Below, piece by piece: positions 17,115 through 27,584 of a stretch of 64,000 bases of DNA. Made by a program: the position numbers and the translations under genes. The notes beneath the pieces were generated by a model. That model was not told where the DNA came from. It saw nothing but the letters and a program-made list of their open reading frames with translations, and searched no databases. The stretch comes from Methylophaga sp. OBS3 (lineage in GTDB: Bacteria > Pseudomonadota > Gammaproteobacteria > Nitrosococcales > Methylophagaceae): positions 124,001-188,000 of the forward strand of contig NZ_JAPDMU010000004.1 in the NCBI RefSeq assembly GCF_026319325.1, given 5' to 3'. Every line of letters starts with the position of its first letter. The first letter of the stretch is position 1.

Positions 17115-17143
17115 TTGTAGTGATAACGATTATTATTTAGAAT
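17115..17143 (+). promoter_or_regulatory. Second Fur-box-like site and promoter, in front of the FecA-like receptor
   Basis: GATAACGATTATTATTTAG at 17122-17140 matches 13 of 19 positions of the classical Fur box (hand count). It fills the spacer between TTGTAG (17115-17120) and TAGAAT (17138-17143), which are 17 bases apart. The receptor start codon lies 35 bases downstream. Iron-dependent repression of the receptor is the likely effect. Confidence 0.65.
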
Positions 17144-17177
17144 ATGCTTTTTTTGTCTTATTCCGGCAGGCGAAACC

Positions 17178-19319
17178 ATGATCCAAAAGAAACTTGTTGC
17201 AGCTATGGCAGCTGTTACACTCAGCAGTGTTGCTTTCTCAGTTAGTGCTAATGATGTCCAAGCTCTTGATTCTGTGACTGTAATAGGTAGTGGCGAGGCA
17301 GCCAGAAGCCTGCCTGGCTCAGCTTATTATGTTGGTAACGAACAGTTAACAACAGAAGCAACAACCGATATTAATCAGGTAATGAAAACCGTTCCTGGTG
17401 TTTACATCATGGAAGAGGATGGCTTAGGTTTACGTCCTAATATCGGTATTCGTGCTGCTGCGCCAGAGCGTAGTTCAAATATCACCTTGATGGAAGATGG
17501 TGTTTTGATTGCGCCAGCACCCTATTCGAATCCTGCAGCATATTACTTCCCGACCGCAATGCGTATGCACTCTATTGATATTCTTAAAGGTGCACCGTTA
17601 CTTCGTTATGGGCCTCAAACGGTTGGTGGTGTTGTTAACTTAGTTTCTACACCAATTCCAGATCATCACAGTGGTCGAGCTATGTTTATGCTCAGTGATG
17701 AAGGTTCATTTGATACGCATGCCTATTATGGTGGTAAAGAAGGCGGTTTTGGTTATTTACTAGAAACGGTTCAGCGCAATAACGAAGGCTTCAAAGATAT
17801 TGATCGTAGTGGTCGAGATTCTGGTTTCGAAATCCAAGATTATGTCGGTAAGTTATCTTGGGAAGATGAGCGTAACAAAGTGTTGTTTAAGTTTCAGCGT
17901 TCTTTTGAAGATTCAAATGAAACTTATGCTGGTTTGACTGATGCAGACTTTCGCCGTGATGAAAATCGTCGTTATGGTCTGACATCTATCGACAACATGG
18001 ATAATGACCACACCGGTGTAAATCTAAGTCATACATTCAAGTGGAGTGATAGCTTCAGTTCAAATGTGACTTTGTATCACAACGAGTTTAATAGAAACTG
18101 GTTTAAGTTTAACAACACGGGTAACTTAATTGATGCAGCTAACAATGGCGATGCCAATGCGCAGGCAGTTTTAGATGGCACTCAAGATTACGCAGGTCTC
18201 CAGTACAAAAATAATAACCGCGAATATGATTCATACGGTGCCCAATTAAATTTCAATTGGTTAGTTGGTGCGCATGACTTTAACTTTGGTGTGCGTCAGC
18301 ATTTTGATGAAACTGATCGTTTTCAACCTGTTGATACCTATGATCAAATTAATGGTCAGTTAGTTTACCAAGGCACAAATGCCAGCACTGTCAGTGGTGG
18401 TGACAACCGTCTTGAAGAAGCTCAGGCATTGAGTATGTGGATTACGGATAACTTCCAAGTTACCGAGCGTTTATTATTAAGTGCTTCGTTGCGAATGGAA
18501 GATGTTGAAACAAAAGAACGTCGCTACACAGATCCAAGCCGTTCAGAAGTTGTTGAGGGTAGCCGAATTGATAATGATTATCGTGAGTTCTTGCCGGGTA
18601 TTTCAGCAACCTATGATCTGACTGATAACTGGCAAGTTTTGGCTGGTTATCACGAAGGTATGATTCCATTAAGCGCTGGCTCAACTGATGGTGATAAGCC
18701 AGGCTTAAGTGATAACTACGAGCTTGGTCTTCGTTTCCAACAGGGCGTTTTCTATAGTGAAGCGATTGGCTTCTATTCGGACTTCAGTAACTTTGTCGAA
18801 CAATGTTCAGTTGCCTCACCATGCAGCAATGGTAATGACTCAGGTTCATTCAGTGTTGGTGGTGCCAAAGTCAAAGGTCTTGAGCTGCAAGTTGGTACAT
18901 TATTTACAGCCGGTAACTTCCTGATCCCTGTTGATTTGTCTTATACCTACACTGATGCTGAAACAACCTCTGGTGATGAGTATGTTAGTGGACAGGATCT
19001 GCAAAATATCCCAGAAAATATTTTCAGTGCTCGTATTGGTCTAGAGCATAGCAGTGGTTGGAATAACTATGCTGTTGCTAAATATATCGACGAAACCTGT
19101 GTTTCTATCGGTTGTAACGATACTAATAGTCGCTTTGACCGGACTGACGCACTATTTACGATGGATCTCATTAGCCGCTATCAATTTTCTGGTGGTCCAG
19201 AAGTATTTGTTAAAGTTGAAAATGTATTCGATCGTCAGGAAATCATTGCTCGTCAGCCATTTGGTGCGCGTCCAAACATTGAACGCACAGTTTATGCCGG
19301 TGTCATTGTCGACTTTTAA
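17178..19319 (+). CDS. TonB-dependent receptor, FecA-like (probable ferric-chelate uptake)
   Basis: 713 residues. Signal peptide to about A24, then a TonB-box-like LDSVTVIG at the mature N-terminus, a plug domain (PGVYIMEEDGLGLRPNIGIRAAAPERSSNITLMEDGV; YGPQTVGGVVNLVSTPIP) and a 22-strand-type barrel ending in aromatic VIVDF. The plug is closest in pattern to FecA-type ferric citrate receptors, but there is no N-terminal signalling domain and no fecIR nearby. Preceded by a Fur-like promoter and followed by a strong terminator. The ferric ligand is inferred from control and family, not shown. Confidence 0.88.
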   Translation: MIQKKLVAAMAAVTLSSVAFSVSANDVQALDSVTVIGSGEAARSLPGSAYYVGNEQLTTEATTDINQVMKTVPGVYIMEEDGLGLRPNIGIRAAAPERSSNITLMEDGVLIAPAPYSNPAAYYFPTAMRMHSIDILKGAPLLRYGPQTVGGVVNLVSTPIPDHHSGRAMFMLSDEGSFDTHAYYGGKEGGFGYLLETVQRNNEGFKDIDRSGRDSGFEIQDYVGKLSWEDERNKVLFKFQRSFEDSNETYAGLTDADFRRDENRRYGLTSIDNMDNDHTGVNLSHTFKWSDSFSSNVTLYHNEFNRNWFKFNNTGNLIDAANNGDANAQAVLDGTQDYAGLQYKNNNREYDSYGAQLNFNWLVGAHDFNFGVRQHFDETDRFQPVDTYDQINGQLVYQGTNASTVSGGDNRLEEAQALSMWITDNFQVTERLLLSASLRMEDVETKERRYTDPSRSEVVEGSRIDNDYREFLPGISATYDLTDNWQVLAGYHEGMIPLSAGSTDGDKPGLSDNYELGLRFQQGVFYSEAIGFYSDFSNFVEQCSVASPCSNGNDSGSFSVGGAKVKGLELQVGTLFTAGNFLIPVDLSYTYTDAETTSGDEYVSGQDLQNIPENIFSARIGLEHSSGWNNYAVAKYIDETCVSIGCNDTNSRFDRTDALFTMDLISRYQFSGGPEVFVKVENVFDRQEIIARQPFGARPNIERTVYAGVIVDF

Positions 19320-19340
19320 TAAAAAGATATTAAATGTTTG

Positions 19341-19369
19341 AAAAAAGGGGAGCTTGCTCCCCTTTTTTT
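19341..19369 (+). terminator. Intrinsic terminator after the FecA-like receptor gene
   Basis: A GGGGAG/CTCCCC stem with a CTTG loop, preceded by six A and followed by seven T. It is 21 bases past the receptor stop. Confidence 0.9.
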
Positions 19370-19428
19370 ATGCCTGGATCCGGTAAGATTGCAGGGCAAA
19401 TTTAGGATGTTTGTTTAGTAAGGGCTTT

Positions 19429-20151
19429 ATGAGATTGTTAGCGAATCGTTTGCTGGTAAGACTACTGCAAGTATTGATTGCAATAGCCGTGCTGTTTTGG
19501 CTTGGCTCAGCTATTTTGCTGAATCATGAAAAAACACTAGGTTTAGATAAAATGAAAGTCAGCTCAACTTGGCTGAAAAAACATTACCAGATCGGCGAAT
19601 TGCAAAGTGACCAAGCCTTTATTCTTGAGGGGCATGTGATTGTTGCCGTTGAGCAGCAGTTGTATATCAATGCCAAGCCATTAATGAGTTTGCCAAGACC
19701 GCTTATTGGTGCCGTTGCCTTAGAACATATTCTGGCTTTAGCTACCGATGATGCGCTCATTCTTATCAGTAAGGATGGAGAATATATTGATACATTAGGT
19801 GCAGCTGCTGGAATTCCACCTGAAATCCAAAATATTGGTGTTCACTATAATGAGCCTGTTCTTCAAACGCGTAATGGCATGTGGCGAGGCAATTTCCTCT
19901 TAGACCGTTGGGAGCTTATGTCTTTACAAGGCGTCAGTTGGAGTCAACCTGAAACCATGCCAGCTGCAAGTCGAAAAGCAATGGAAGTGCAGCTTTATGG
20001 TGATGGTGTGTCTGTCGGTCAGATTTTACGAGATATGCATAACGGTGATTTGTTGGGCTATCTTGGACCCTGGTTACTAGATATTTGGCTGATAGTGTTG
20101 TTAGTCCTTGCATTGCGGGGTATCTTTGGAATACTAGGCAAGTCACATTAA
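19429..20151 (+). CDS. PepSY-type inner-membrane protein
   Basis: 240 residues from the ATG at 19429, chosen because AAGG lies 6 bases upstream; a TTG at 19411 has no site. One membrane helix near the N-terminus (about 7-30) is followed by LNHEKTLGLDKMKVSSTWL, a periplasmic PepSY-like region, then DMHNGDLLGYLGPWLLDIWLIVLLVLALRG as a second helix. This is the layout of shortened PepSY-associated membrane proteins found beside TonB receptors, some acting as ferric-siderophore reductases. It lacks the extra helices and haem histidines of full-length members, so reductase activity is uncertain. A terminator separates it from the receptor. Confidence 0.72.
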   Translation: MRLLANRLLVRLLQVLIAIAVLFWLGSAILLNHEKTLGLDKMKVSSTWLKKHYQIGELQSDQAFILEGHVIVAVEQQLYINAKPLMSLPRPLIGAVALEHILALATDDALILISKDGEYIDTLGAAAGIPPEIQNIGVHYNEPVLQTRNGMWRGNFLLDRWELMSLQGVSWSQPETMPAASRKAMEVQLYGDGVSVGQILRDMHNGDLLGYLGPWLLDIWLIVLLVLALRGIFGILGKSH

Positions 20152-20180
20152 GGAGACTGTGGCATGATGCAGGAGTATTC

Positions 20181-20186
20181 AGGAGG
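20181..20186 (+). promoter_or_regulatory. Consensus ribosome-binding site that fixes a TTG start
   Basis: AGGAGG lies 5 bases before the TTG at 20192. An optimal site paired with a weak start codon suggests tuned translation of the nucleotidyltransferase. Upstream ATGs at 20164 and 20167 lead to no sensible frame. Confidence 0.8.
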
Positions 20187-20191
20187 AAACC

Positions 20192-21148
20192 TTGCGCACT
20201 GCTGATTTTCCATTTCTACCCAAAGATTTTATTGAGACAGCAGAAGGTCTGATCTTCGCTGTTATCTCGTATCATCCCCACGATAATAAAGTAGGTGCTT
20301 TCCTGCGTTATGTTAAGACCGATGGTCGTTGGCAGAAAATTGATACTGATGCTGCCAACCGATTACTAACGCGTCACTACCCACAATATATCTACCACTC
20401 TGGACAATTTGATGCCGCATTTCATGCCGTACCAGCCCAAGCTATTCTTGTTCACCACCAACCTGAAAATAAACTACAAAAGCTCTTGGATGTAGAGCCT
20501 GCAGACCTGCTGACTGAAAAGCTGCATCAGTTAGTCAATATCCTCACAGAATCAGGTGTTGAACTTCAACATTTAGGTATTACTGGCTCGATGCTGATAA
20601 GTCAGCAGCGCAATGATTCAGATATTGATTTGGTGGTGTATGGCCGAAAAGCATTTCATGATGTGAGAGAGGCGGTTAAAAAAGCTATCGATGCTGACAA
20701 GTTGCAGCCACTTGATGAAATCTTGATGCAGGATAATTTCCAACGCCGCAGTAGCAGCCTGGATTTCGGGACTTTTGCCTGGCATGAACAGAGAAAATAT
20801 AACAAAGCTGTCATTGATGGCAGCAAATTCGATATTGGTATGGTCTGCTTAAGTGATGAGCTTGAAGTAGAACATCGACATTTTATGAAAAGAGGCAGTC
20901 AAGTCACTAAAGCCCAAGTGATTGATGATCAATATGCCTTCGACTTCCCTGCGCGTTACTTAATCGATCATCCGCGTACACCGGAAGTGATTTGTTTTAC
21001 GCATACCTATGTGGGACAAGCGTTTAAGGGTGAAATGATAGAAGTCGCCGGTGCTGTTGAGTGTGATAACGCCGGTTCTTGTCGAATTGTCGTGGGGTCA
21101 TCCCGTGAAGCGACTGGTGAATATATAAAGGTGTATAAAGAATCATGA
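20192..21148 (+). CDS. Predicted nucleotidyltransferase (pol-beta superfamily), coupled to gnd
   Basis: 318 residues. The central domain carries the nucleotidyltransferase signature [23 protein letters not shown], with the GS motif and two metal-binding aspartates (DID). The N-terminal 120 residues and the C-terminal ~70 residues match nothing I recognise; the C-terminal part ([11 protein letters not shown]..) could be a small beta-barrel. The start is TTG at 20192, supported by a perfect AGGAGG at 20181-20186, 5 bases upstream. The stop overlaps the gnd start by 4 bases (ATGA). The substrate is unknown. Similar stand-alone proteins are familiar from archaea. Confidence 0.75.
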   Translation: MRTADFPFLPKDFIETAEGLIFAVISYHPHDNKVGAFLRYVKTDGRWQKIDTDAANRLLTRHYPQYIYHSGQFDAAFHAVPAQAILVHHQPENKLQKLLDVEPADLLTEKLHQLVNILTESGVELQHLGITGSMLISQQRNDSDIDLVVYGRKAFHDVREAVKKAIDADKLQPLDEILMQDNFQRRSSSLDFGTFAWHEQRKYNKAVIDGSKFDIGMVCLSDELEVEHRHFMKRGSQVTKAQVIDDQYAFDFPARYLIDHPRTPEVICFTHTYVGQAFKGEMIEVAGAVECDNAGSCRIVVGSSREATGEYIKVYKES

Positions 21149-22608
21149 CAGCGATCGAAAAGAAGCAGGCCGATATCGGTTTGGTTGGCTTGGCCGTAAT
21201 GGGCCAGAATTTAGTGCTTAACATGAATGATCATGGCTTTACCGTTTCGGTTTATAACCGAACAGCAAGTAAAGTCGATGATTTTATGGAGGGGCCAGCC
21301 AAAGGCACTAATATTCTAGGCTTTCGTGATCTCAAACCTTTTGTTGAGTCGTTAAAACCTCCACGTCGTGTCATGTTGATGGTAAAAGCCGGTCCAGTTG
21401 TTGATCAATTTATTGAGCAGCTTGTACCGTATTTGGATAAAGGCGACATCATTATTGATGGTGGTAATTCACTGTTTAATGATAGTGACCGTCGTACCCA
21501 CGAGCTTCATAAAAAAGGCATTTTGTTTATCGGCAGTGGTGTCTCTGGTGGTGAAGAGGGTGCGCGTTTTGGACCATCATTAATGCCTGGCGGTAACCAT
21601 GCAGCTTGGCCGGCGGTTAAACCGATTTTTCAGGCAATTGCTGCGAGTGTTGATGATGAGCCTTGCTGTGATTGGGTTGGTAATGACGGTGCGGGTCACT
21701 ACGTCAAAATGGTTCATAACGGCATTGAATATGGTGATATGCAGCTTATCTGCGAAGCCTACCAAATGATGCGTGAAGGTCTTGGAATGTCAGGTGATGA
21801 CATTCAGCAAGTGTTTGCTGAATGGAATGAAGGCGTACTGGATTCATATCTGATTGAAATTACCCGCGACATTCTGAAGGTTAAATCAGCAGACGGTAAT
21901 TTACTGATCGACAATATTCTTGATACTGCAGGGCAAAAAGGCACCGGCAAGTGGACGGGTATGAATGCCCTAGACTTAGGCATTCCATTAACTCTGATTG
22001 GTGAAGCCGTATTTGCACGTTGCTTGTCAGCTCGTAAAGATGAGCGCGTTACCGCATCGAAAAAACTACCTGCGCTAGCGAATAAATTCGATGGCAATAC
22101 CCAAGAAATGGTCGATGCTATTCGTGATGCTCTATACGCGTCAAAAATTATCTCTTACGCACAAGGTTATATGTTGATGCGTGAGGCTGCCGCTACTTAT
22201 GGCTGGGAGCTAAATTACGGTGGTATTGCTTTAATGTGGCGTGGTGGTTGTATTATCCGTAGCCGATTCTTGGGCAATATTCGTGATGCCTTTGCACGAG
22301 ATCCTGAGCTTGAAAATCTGCTGCTAGATGACTTCTTCGTTGAAGCGATTACCGATGCCTTACCAGGCTGGCGTAAAGCAGTTGGTTTGGCGATTAGCCT
22401 CGGCGTTCCTGTGCCGACCTTTAGCAGTGCATTATCATTTTATGATGGCTATCGTAGTGAACGTTTGCCAGCAAACTTATTGCAAGCACAACGTGACTTC
22501 TTTGGTGCCCACACATATGAGCGTCTTGATAAACCACGTGGTGAATTTTTCCATACTAACTGGACTGGTCGAGGTGGAGACGTATCAGCATCAACATATG
22601 ATGTCTGA
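21145..22608 (+). CDS. gnd: 6-phosphogluconate dehydrogenase, decarboxylating
   Basis: 487 residues, the long dimeric type. The N-terminal Rossmann motif [20 protein letters not shown] is followed by YNRT (typical for NADP). Substrate motifs [32 protein letters not shown] and GTGKWT are intact, and the C-terminal tail has [21 protein letters not shown]. It oxidises 6-phosphogluconate to ribulose 5-phosphate and CO2 in the pentose phosphate route, which in ribulose monophosphate methylotrophs can also serve as a formaldehyde-dissimilation cycle. It is coupled by a 4-base overlap to the upstream nucleotidyltransferase and followed by a terminator. Confidence 0.97.
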   Translation: MTAIEKKQADIGLVGLAVMGQNLVLNMNDHGFTVSVYNRTASKVDDFMEGPAKGTNILGFRDLKPFVESLKPPRRVMLMVKAGPVVDQFIEQLVPYLDKGDIIIDGGNSLFNDSDRRTHELHKKGILFIGSGVSGGEEGARFGPSLMPGGNHAAWPAVKPIFQAIAASVDDEPCCDWVGNDGAGHYVKMVHNGIEYGDMQLICEAYQMMREGLGMSGDDIQQVFAEWNEGVLDSYLIEITRDILKVKSADGNLLIDNILDTAGQKGTGKWTGMNALDLGIPLTLIGEAVFARCLSARKDERVTASKKLPALANKFDGNTQEMVDAIRDALYASKIISYAQGYMLMREAAATYGWELNYGGIALMWRGGCIIRSRFLGNIRDAFARDPELENLLLDDFFVEAITDALPGWRKAVGLAISLGVPVPTFSSALSFYDGYRSERLPANLLQAQRDFFGAHTYERLDKPRGEFFHTNWTGRGGDVSASTYDV

Positions 22609-22627
22609 TTGTCTGAAATAAGTTTTA

Positions 22628-22650
22628 GGGCGCTTCGGCGCCCTTTTTTA
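22628..22650 (+). terminator. Intrinsic terminator after gnd
   Basis: GGGCGC/GCGCCC stem with a stable TTCG tetraloop and a run of seven T, 19 bases past the gnd stop. Confidence 0.92.
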
Positions 22651-22670
22651 TTAAGGAATTTCAGCGAGAG

Positions 22671-23201
22671 ATGACTGACAGTAGAAAGCTAATATTGCTC
22701 CGTCATGGTAAAGCCACGTGGTTATCAGAATTTGATGACTTTGAGCGTCCATTAACCACGACAGGAGAAAAGCAATCTAGGCTTGTGGGGGATTGGTTGA
22801 GGGGACAGGGCATACAACCCAATTATTGGTTAGTGTCTGCGGCAAGAAGAACGCTCCAGACAGCTGATATTGTTCGTTTAAGAATTGGTCAGCGGAAGCC
22901 TTTAAATCGTGTTACTGAAGGTTTGTATCTTGCTGAAGCTGAGTATCTTGAACAAGCCATTAGGGAAGTGCCTGATACGGTTTATTGTTTGATTCTGGTG
23001 GGGCACAACCCAGGAATTGGTGAGTTGTTATTAGAGATGGCGGGGGAGCAGTTGAACCAATTTTCACTTTCCCCTGAATTAATGTGGCCAGCGACGTTTG
23101 CTATGTTCGACGTCGCTGGCCCGTGGTCATCTTTTAAGGAGAATACCTTAACGCTTACTGAGCTTGTTCACGGTAAGGTATTAGCCGAAAAACAACCTTA
23201 A
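22671..23201 (+). CDS. sixA: Phosphohistidine phosphatase SixA
   Basis: 176 residues of the histidine phosphatase superfamily. The RHG motif is at residues 11-13 (LLRHGKATW), with arginine in AARRTLQTADI and the second histidine in LVGHNPGIGELL. SixA removes phosphate from phosphohistidine in phosphotransfer (HPt) domains and on PTS-Ntr proteins. GCGAGAG precedes the ATG. Its stop codon abuts the stop of the convergent psiE-like gene with no spacer. Confidence 0.88.
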   Translation: MTDSRKLILLRHGKATWLSEFDDFERPLTTTGEKQSRLVGDWLRGQGIQPNYWLVSAARRTLQTADIVRLRIGQRKPLNRVTEGLYLAEAEYLEQAIREVPDTVYCLILVGHNPGIGELLLEMAGEQLNQFSLSPELMWPATFAMFDVAGPWSSFKENTLTLTELVHGKVLAEKQP

Positions 23202-23609
23202 CTATTCAGCGTGTTTGTCCGCTTTTTTATCAATTAAATTGGTTTTGCAATAATGGATCACGATGATTGATAAACCCAGCAGCAAGATCGCTGAAGAAAT
23301 ACCCAAAATCCGCCACGTATCGATATTCTTCATATCTAGAATCAAGTAGCGTGCTAAGGCAACAATACCGATGTAAAGCGGTATCTTAATAGGCAGTTCG
23401 CCTGACTCGTAATACACCGCCACCATGGTCAGTACTTCAAGGTAAATAAACAGTAACAATAAGTCAGTTAGTAATACGGTGCCGTTATCAATCATAAAGT
23501 TGATTTCAATACCCACAGCTACTAACGTTGCAATCGCTACAATGATCAAGCCGATATCCTGGGCTATAGCCAAACAATGGCTTACCCATGTTTTAATTTT
23601 ATGTGTCAT
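23202..23609 (-). CDS. PsiE-family membrane protein
   Basis: 135 residues with four hydrophobic segments and the PsiE pattern: LLLLFIYLEVLTMVAVYYESGELPIKIPLYIGIVALARYLILD. PsiE is a phosphate-starvation-inducible inner-membrane protein of unknown function. No convincing Pho box was found upstream (23610-23717), so phosphate control is not supported here, unlike the 37350 locus. Confidence 0.85.
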   Translation of the reverse strand: MTHKIKTWVSHCLAIAQDIGLIIVAIATLVAVGIEINFMIDNGTVLLTDLLLLFIYLEVLTMVAVYYESGELPIKIPLYIGIVALARYLILDMKNIDTWRILGISSAILLLGLSIIVIHYCKTNLIDKKADKHAE

Positions 23610-23717
23610 GAAATTTATAACCAGAATTGTAAAGCGGAGCTGAATAGTAGCAGCTATTTTTGGCAGTGAGTAGTCTCAGAATCCAGAAGAAATTAAGCCA
23701 AAAAATTCTGGTGATAG

Positions 23718-24146
23718 TTACTCATCGACGTCATCGACGTCAGTTTGACCCGACAAACGACGACGAATATGTGACCAAGACATGCCAACCGCAAGTACTG
23801 CAGAGGTTAAAAATAAGACGATATAAGTTAAAACAGAGAAGCGGTCGATACCTAATAAACCAAGGTCAACCAGCCACCAGATGATGATGGCAAAAAAGGT
23901 AAATGCGAGGATTAGACCGAAGCCACCTAATGAACGTAAAGTCGCACGAAGGTAGATTGTCCAACCAATCAGCAAAATGACACTAATCAGGGCGAATGGT
24001 GGGCTGACAGATAAGTCTGCACGAGAGAAAATCTCGCTAGCCCAGTGGTAATAGCTCAAACCACTTGGATTGTAGGTGACAAATACCAGCAATAACGCAA
24101 AGATAAATCTCAGTAAGAAACCCTGACTATTAAATTTTTGCGCCAT
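23718..24146 (-). CDS. DUF6524-type four-helix membrane protein
   Basis: 142 residues from the ATG at 24146, chosen for a GGAG 6 bases upstream; a longer frame to 24176 would overlap acyP. It has four membrane helices and a charged tail ending in DVDDVDE. The segments FIFALLLVFVTYNPSGLSYYHW and LRATLRSLGGFGLILAFTFFAIIIWWLVDLG are typical of DUF6524. Function unknown. It follows acyP by 16 bases in a minus-strand series guaA-acyP-this gene. Confidence 0.75.
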   Translation of the reverse strand: MAQKFNSQGFLLRFIFALLLVFVTYNPSGLSYYHWASEIFSRADLSVSPPFALISVILLIGWTIYLRATLRSLGGFGLILAFTFFAIIIWWLVDLGLLGIDRFSVLTYIVLFLTSAVLAVGMSWSHIRRRLSGQTDVDDVDE

Positions 24147-24162
24147 CTTCTGCTCCGTTGCT

Positions 24163-24438
24163 TTAGCGAATCTCAAATCCGGTCAGGTTACTATTCATCG
24201 CAACCGGTTGAGCGATAACTTTGCTGACAGCAGCATGCTCTGGACCTTGTTCTGTCCAATTTTGTAAATTTTGCAAGGCAGTATCTTCGCCTTGAGCAAG
24301 GATCTCTACTCGACCATCTGGCAGGTTTCTGACCCAGCCCTGTAATTGCAGTGCTTTGGCTTGCTGTTCAGTTGCTGCGCGGTAACCAACGCCTTGGACT
24401 TCCCCATACACTAATAGGTGTTTACTGCTTATTCCCAT
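24163..24438 (-). CDS. acyP: Acylphosphatase
   Basis: 91 residues, the standard length. The catalytic arginine is in GEVQGVGYR and the asparagine in [13 protein letters not shown]. It hydrolyses acyl phosphates such as 1,3-bisphosphoglycerate and carbamoyl phosphate in the cytoplasm. Its ATG overlaps the last codons of guaA by 10 bases, indicating translational coupling. Confidence 0.93.
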   Translation of the reverse strand: MGISSKHLLVYGEVQGVGYRAATEQQAKALQLQGWVRNLPDGRVEILAQGEDTALQNLQNWTEQGPEHAAVSKVIAQPVAMNSNLTGFEIR

Positions 24439-26006
24439 TCAATGGTACCTGGTGGTTTACCGGTGATGTCATAAACAACACGAGAGATGCCGGTCACTTC
24501 ATTCACGATACGACGACAAACATGATCAAGGAAGTCATATGGCAAATGTGCCCAACGAGCGGTCATAAAGTCGATAGTTTCGACTGCGCGTAAAGCAACC
24601 ACCCATTCATAACGACGGCCGTCACCAGTAACACCTACTGATTTAACCGGCAGGAATACGGTAAATGCCTGAGAGGTTTTGTTATAGAGGTCGTGCTTGC
24701 GTAATTCTTCAATAAAGATGTTATCGGCTAAACGCAGAACGTCAGCGTATTCTTTTTTGACTTCACCCAAAATACGAACGCCAAGACCAGGACCTGGGAA
24801 TGGATGACGATAGACCATGTCATGCGGTAAGCCGAGCTCAACACCTAGTTTGCGAACTTCATCTTTGAAAAGCTCACGTAGCGGCTCAAGCAGTTCTAGC
24901 TTCATGTAATCAGGCAGACCACCCACATTGTGGTGTGACTTGATGACGTGCGCTTTACCGGTTTTTGAACCTGCAGACTCGATAACATCTGGGTAAATGG
25001 TGCCTTGTGCTAACCATTTAGCTGAACTTAGTTTGTTAGACTCTTCTTCGAAGATATCAACAAATAAATTACCAATGATTTTGCGTTTTTTCTCTGGATC
25101 GTTTTCACCAGCAAGCGCGTCCAAGAAACGTTGCTCAGCATCAACACGGATAACTTTAACGCCCATGTGTTCAGCAAACGTCGCCATGACTTGATCGCCT
25201 TCTTGGTAACGGAGCAAACCGTTATCAACAAAGACGCAGGTTAACTGTTCACCGATCGCTTTATGTAACAGGGCCGCAACTACCGATGAGTCAACACCAC
25301 CTGACAGGCCTAAGATGACTTCATCAGTGCCGACTTTTTCACGAATAGTATTAATGGCATCTTCAGCGATATTGCCTGGCGTCCAATCTGCTGAACAACC
25401 ACAAATTTCGTGAACAAAACGTTCGATAATTCGCTGACCTTGGCGTGTATGGGTGACTTCTGGATGGAACTGAACGCCATAGAAACGCATGTCTTCATTA
25501 GCGATACCCGCAACAGGGCATGAGTCTGTTGAAGCCATCAACTTAAAGCCTTCCGGCATATCGACAACACGGTCACCATGACTCATCCAGACATCTAACA
25601 TGCCAAAACCTTCTTCGGTGACATGATCTTCAATATCTTTTAGCAGGTTACTGTGGCCGCGCGCTCTTACTTGCGCATAGCCATATTCATGGTGGTCTGA
25701 GTTTTCAACTTTACCGCCCAATTGAGCTGTCATGGTTTGCATGCCGTAACAAATACCTAATACCGGCAAACTCATTTCAAAAACGCATTGTGGGGCAACT
25801 GGTGCTGCTTCGCCAGTTGTGGAATCAGGGCCACCAGATAAGATAATACCTTTAGGATCAAACTCACGAATCTCGGCTTCTGATATTTCTGGATCACGCA
25901 GTTCACAGTAAACACCAGCTTCGCGAATACGGCGGGCGATTAATTGTGTGTACTGCGAACCAAAATCTAGGATCAGAATGCGGTGGTCGTGAATATTGCT
26001 GCTCAT
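24429..26006 (-). CDS. guaA: GMP synthase (glutamine-hydrolysing)
   Basis: 525 residues, the E. coli length. N-terminal class I glutamine amidotransferase with nucleophile C86 (VLGICYGMQ) and HPEVTHT; ATP-pyrophosphatase P-loop [10 protein letters not shown]-terminal dimerisation domain ending in PPGTIEWE. It converts XMP to GMP. It lies downstream of guaB, with a terminator-like hairpin in the 52-base gap, and upstream-overlaps acyP. Confidence 0.98.
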   Translation of the reverse strand: MSSNIHDHRILILDFGSQYTQLIARRIREAGVYCELRDPEISEAEIREFDPKGIILSGGPDSTTGEAAPVAPQCVFEMSLPVLGICYGMQTMTAQLGGKVENSDHHEYGYAQVRARGHSNLLKDIEDHVTEEGFGMLDVWMSHGDRVVDMPEGFKLMASTDSCPVAGIANEDMRFYGVQFHPEVTHTRQGQRIIERFVHEICGCSADWTPGNIAEDAINTIREKVGTDEVILGLSGGVDSSVVAALLHKAIGEQLTCVFVDNGLLRYQEGDQVMATFAEHMGVKVIRVDAEQRFLDALAGENDPEKKRKIIGNLFVDIFEEESNKLSSAKWLAQGTIYPDVIESAGSKTGKAHVIKSHHNVGGLPDYMKLELLEPLRELFKDEVRKLGVELGLPHDMVYRHPFPGPGLGVRILGEVKKEYADVLRLADNIFIEELRKHDLYNKTSQAFTVFLPVKSVGVTGDGRRYEWVVALRAVETIDFMTARWAHLPYDFLDHVCRRIVNEVTGISRVVYDITGKPPGTIEWE

Positions 26007-26025
26007 AGCGCTCTCTTACAAACAA

Positions 26026-26049
26026 TAAAAACGGCTCCTTGCGGAGCCG
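26026..26049 (-). terminator. Terminator-like hairpin between guaB and guaA
   Basis: Read on the minus strand, CGGCTCC/GGAGCCG forms a 7-base-pair stem with a 4-base loop followed by GTTTTTATTG. It lies 10 bases past the guaB stop and 20-25 bases before the guaA start, so it may be a partial terminator that reduces guaA relative to guaB, or end guaB with guaA having its own promoter. Confidence 0.7.
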
Positions 26050-26058
26050 AAACAAGTC

Positions 26059-27561
<1,503 letters not shown>

Positions 27562-27584
27562 TTATATCAGGAACTTGGGGACTT

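Noticed and set aside
23610-23717. Pho box expected in front of the PsiE-like gene
   Set aside because: No run of CTGTCAT-like repeats with 11-base period was found, so phosphate control is not claimed there.
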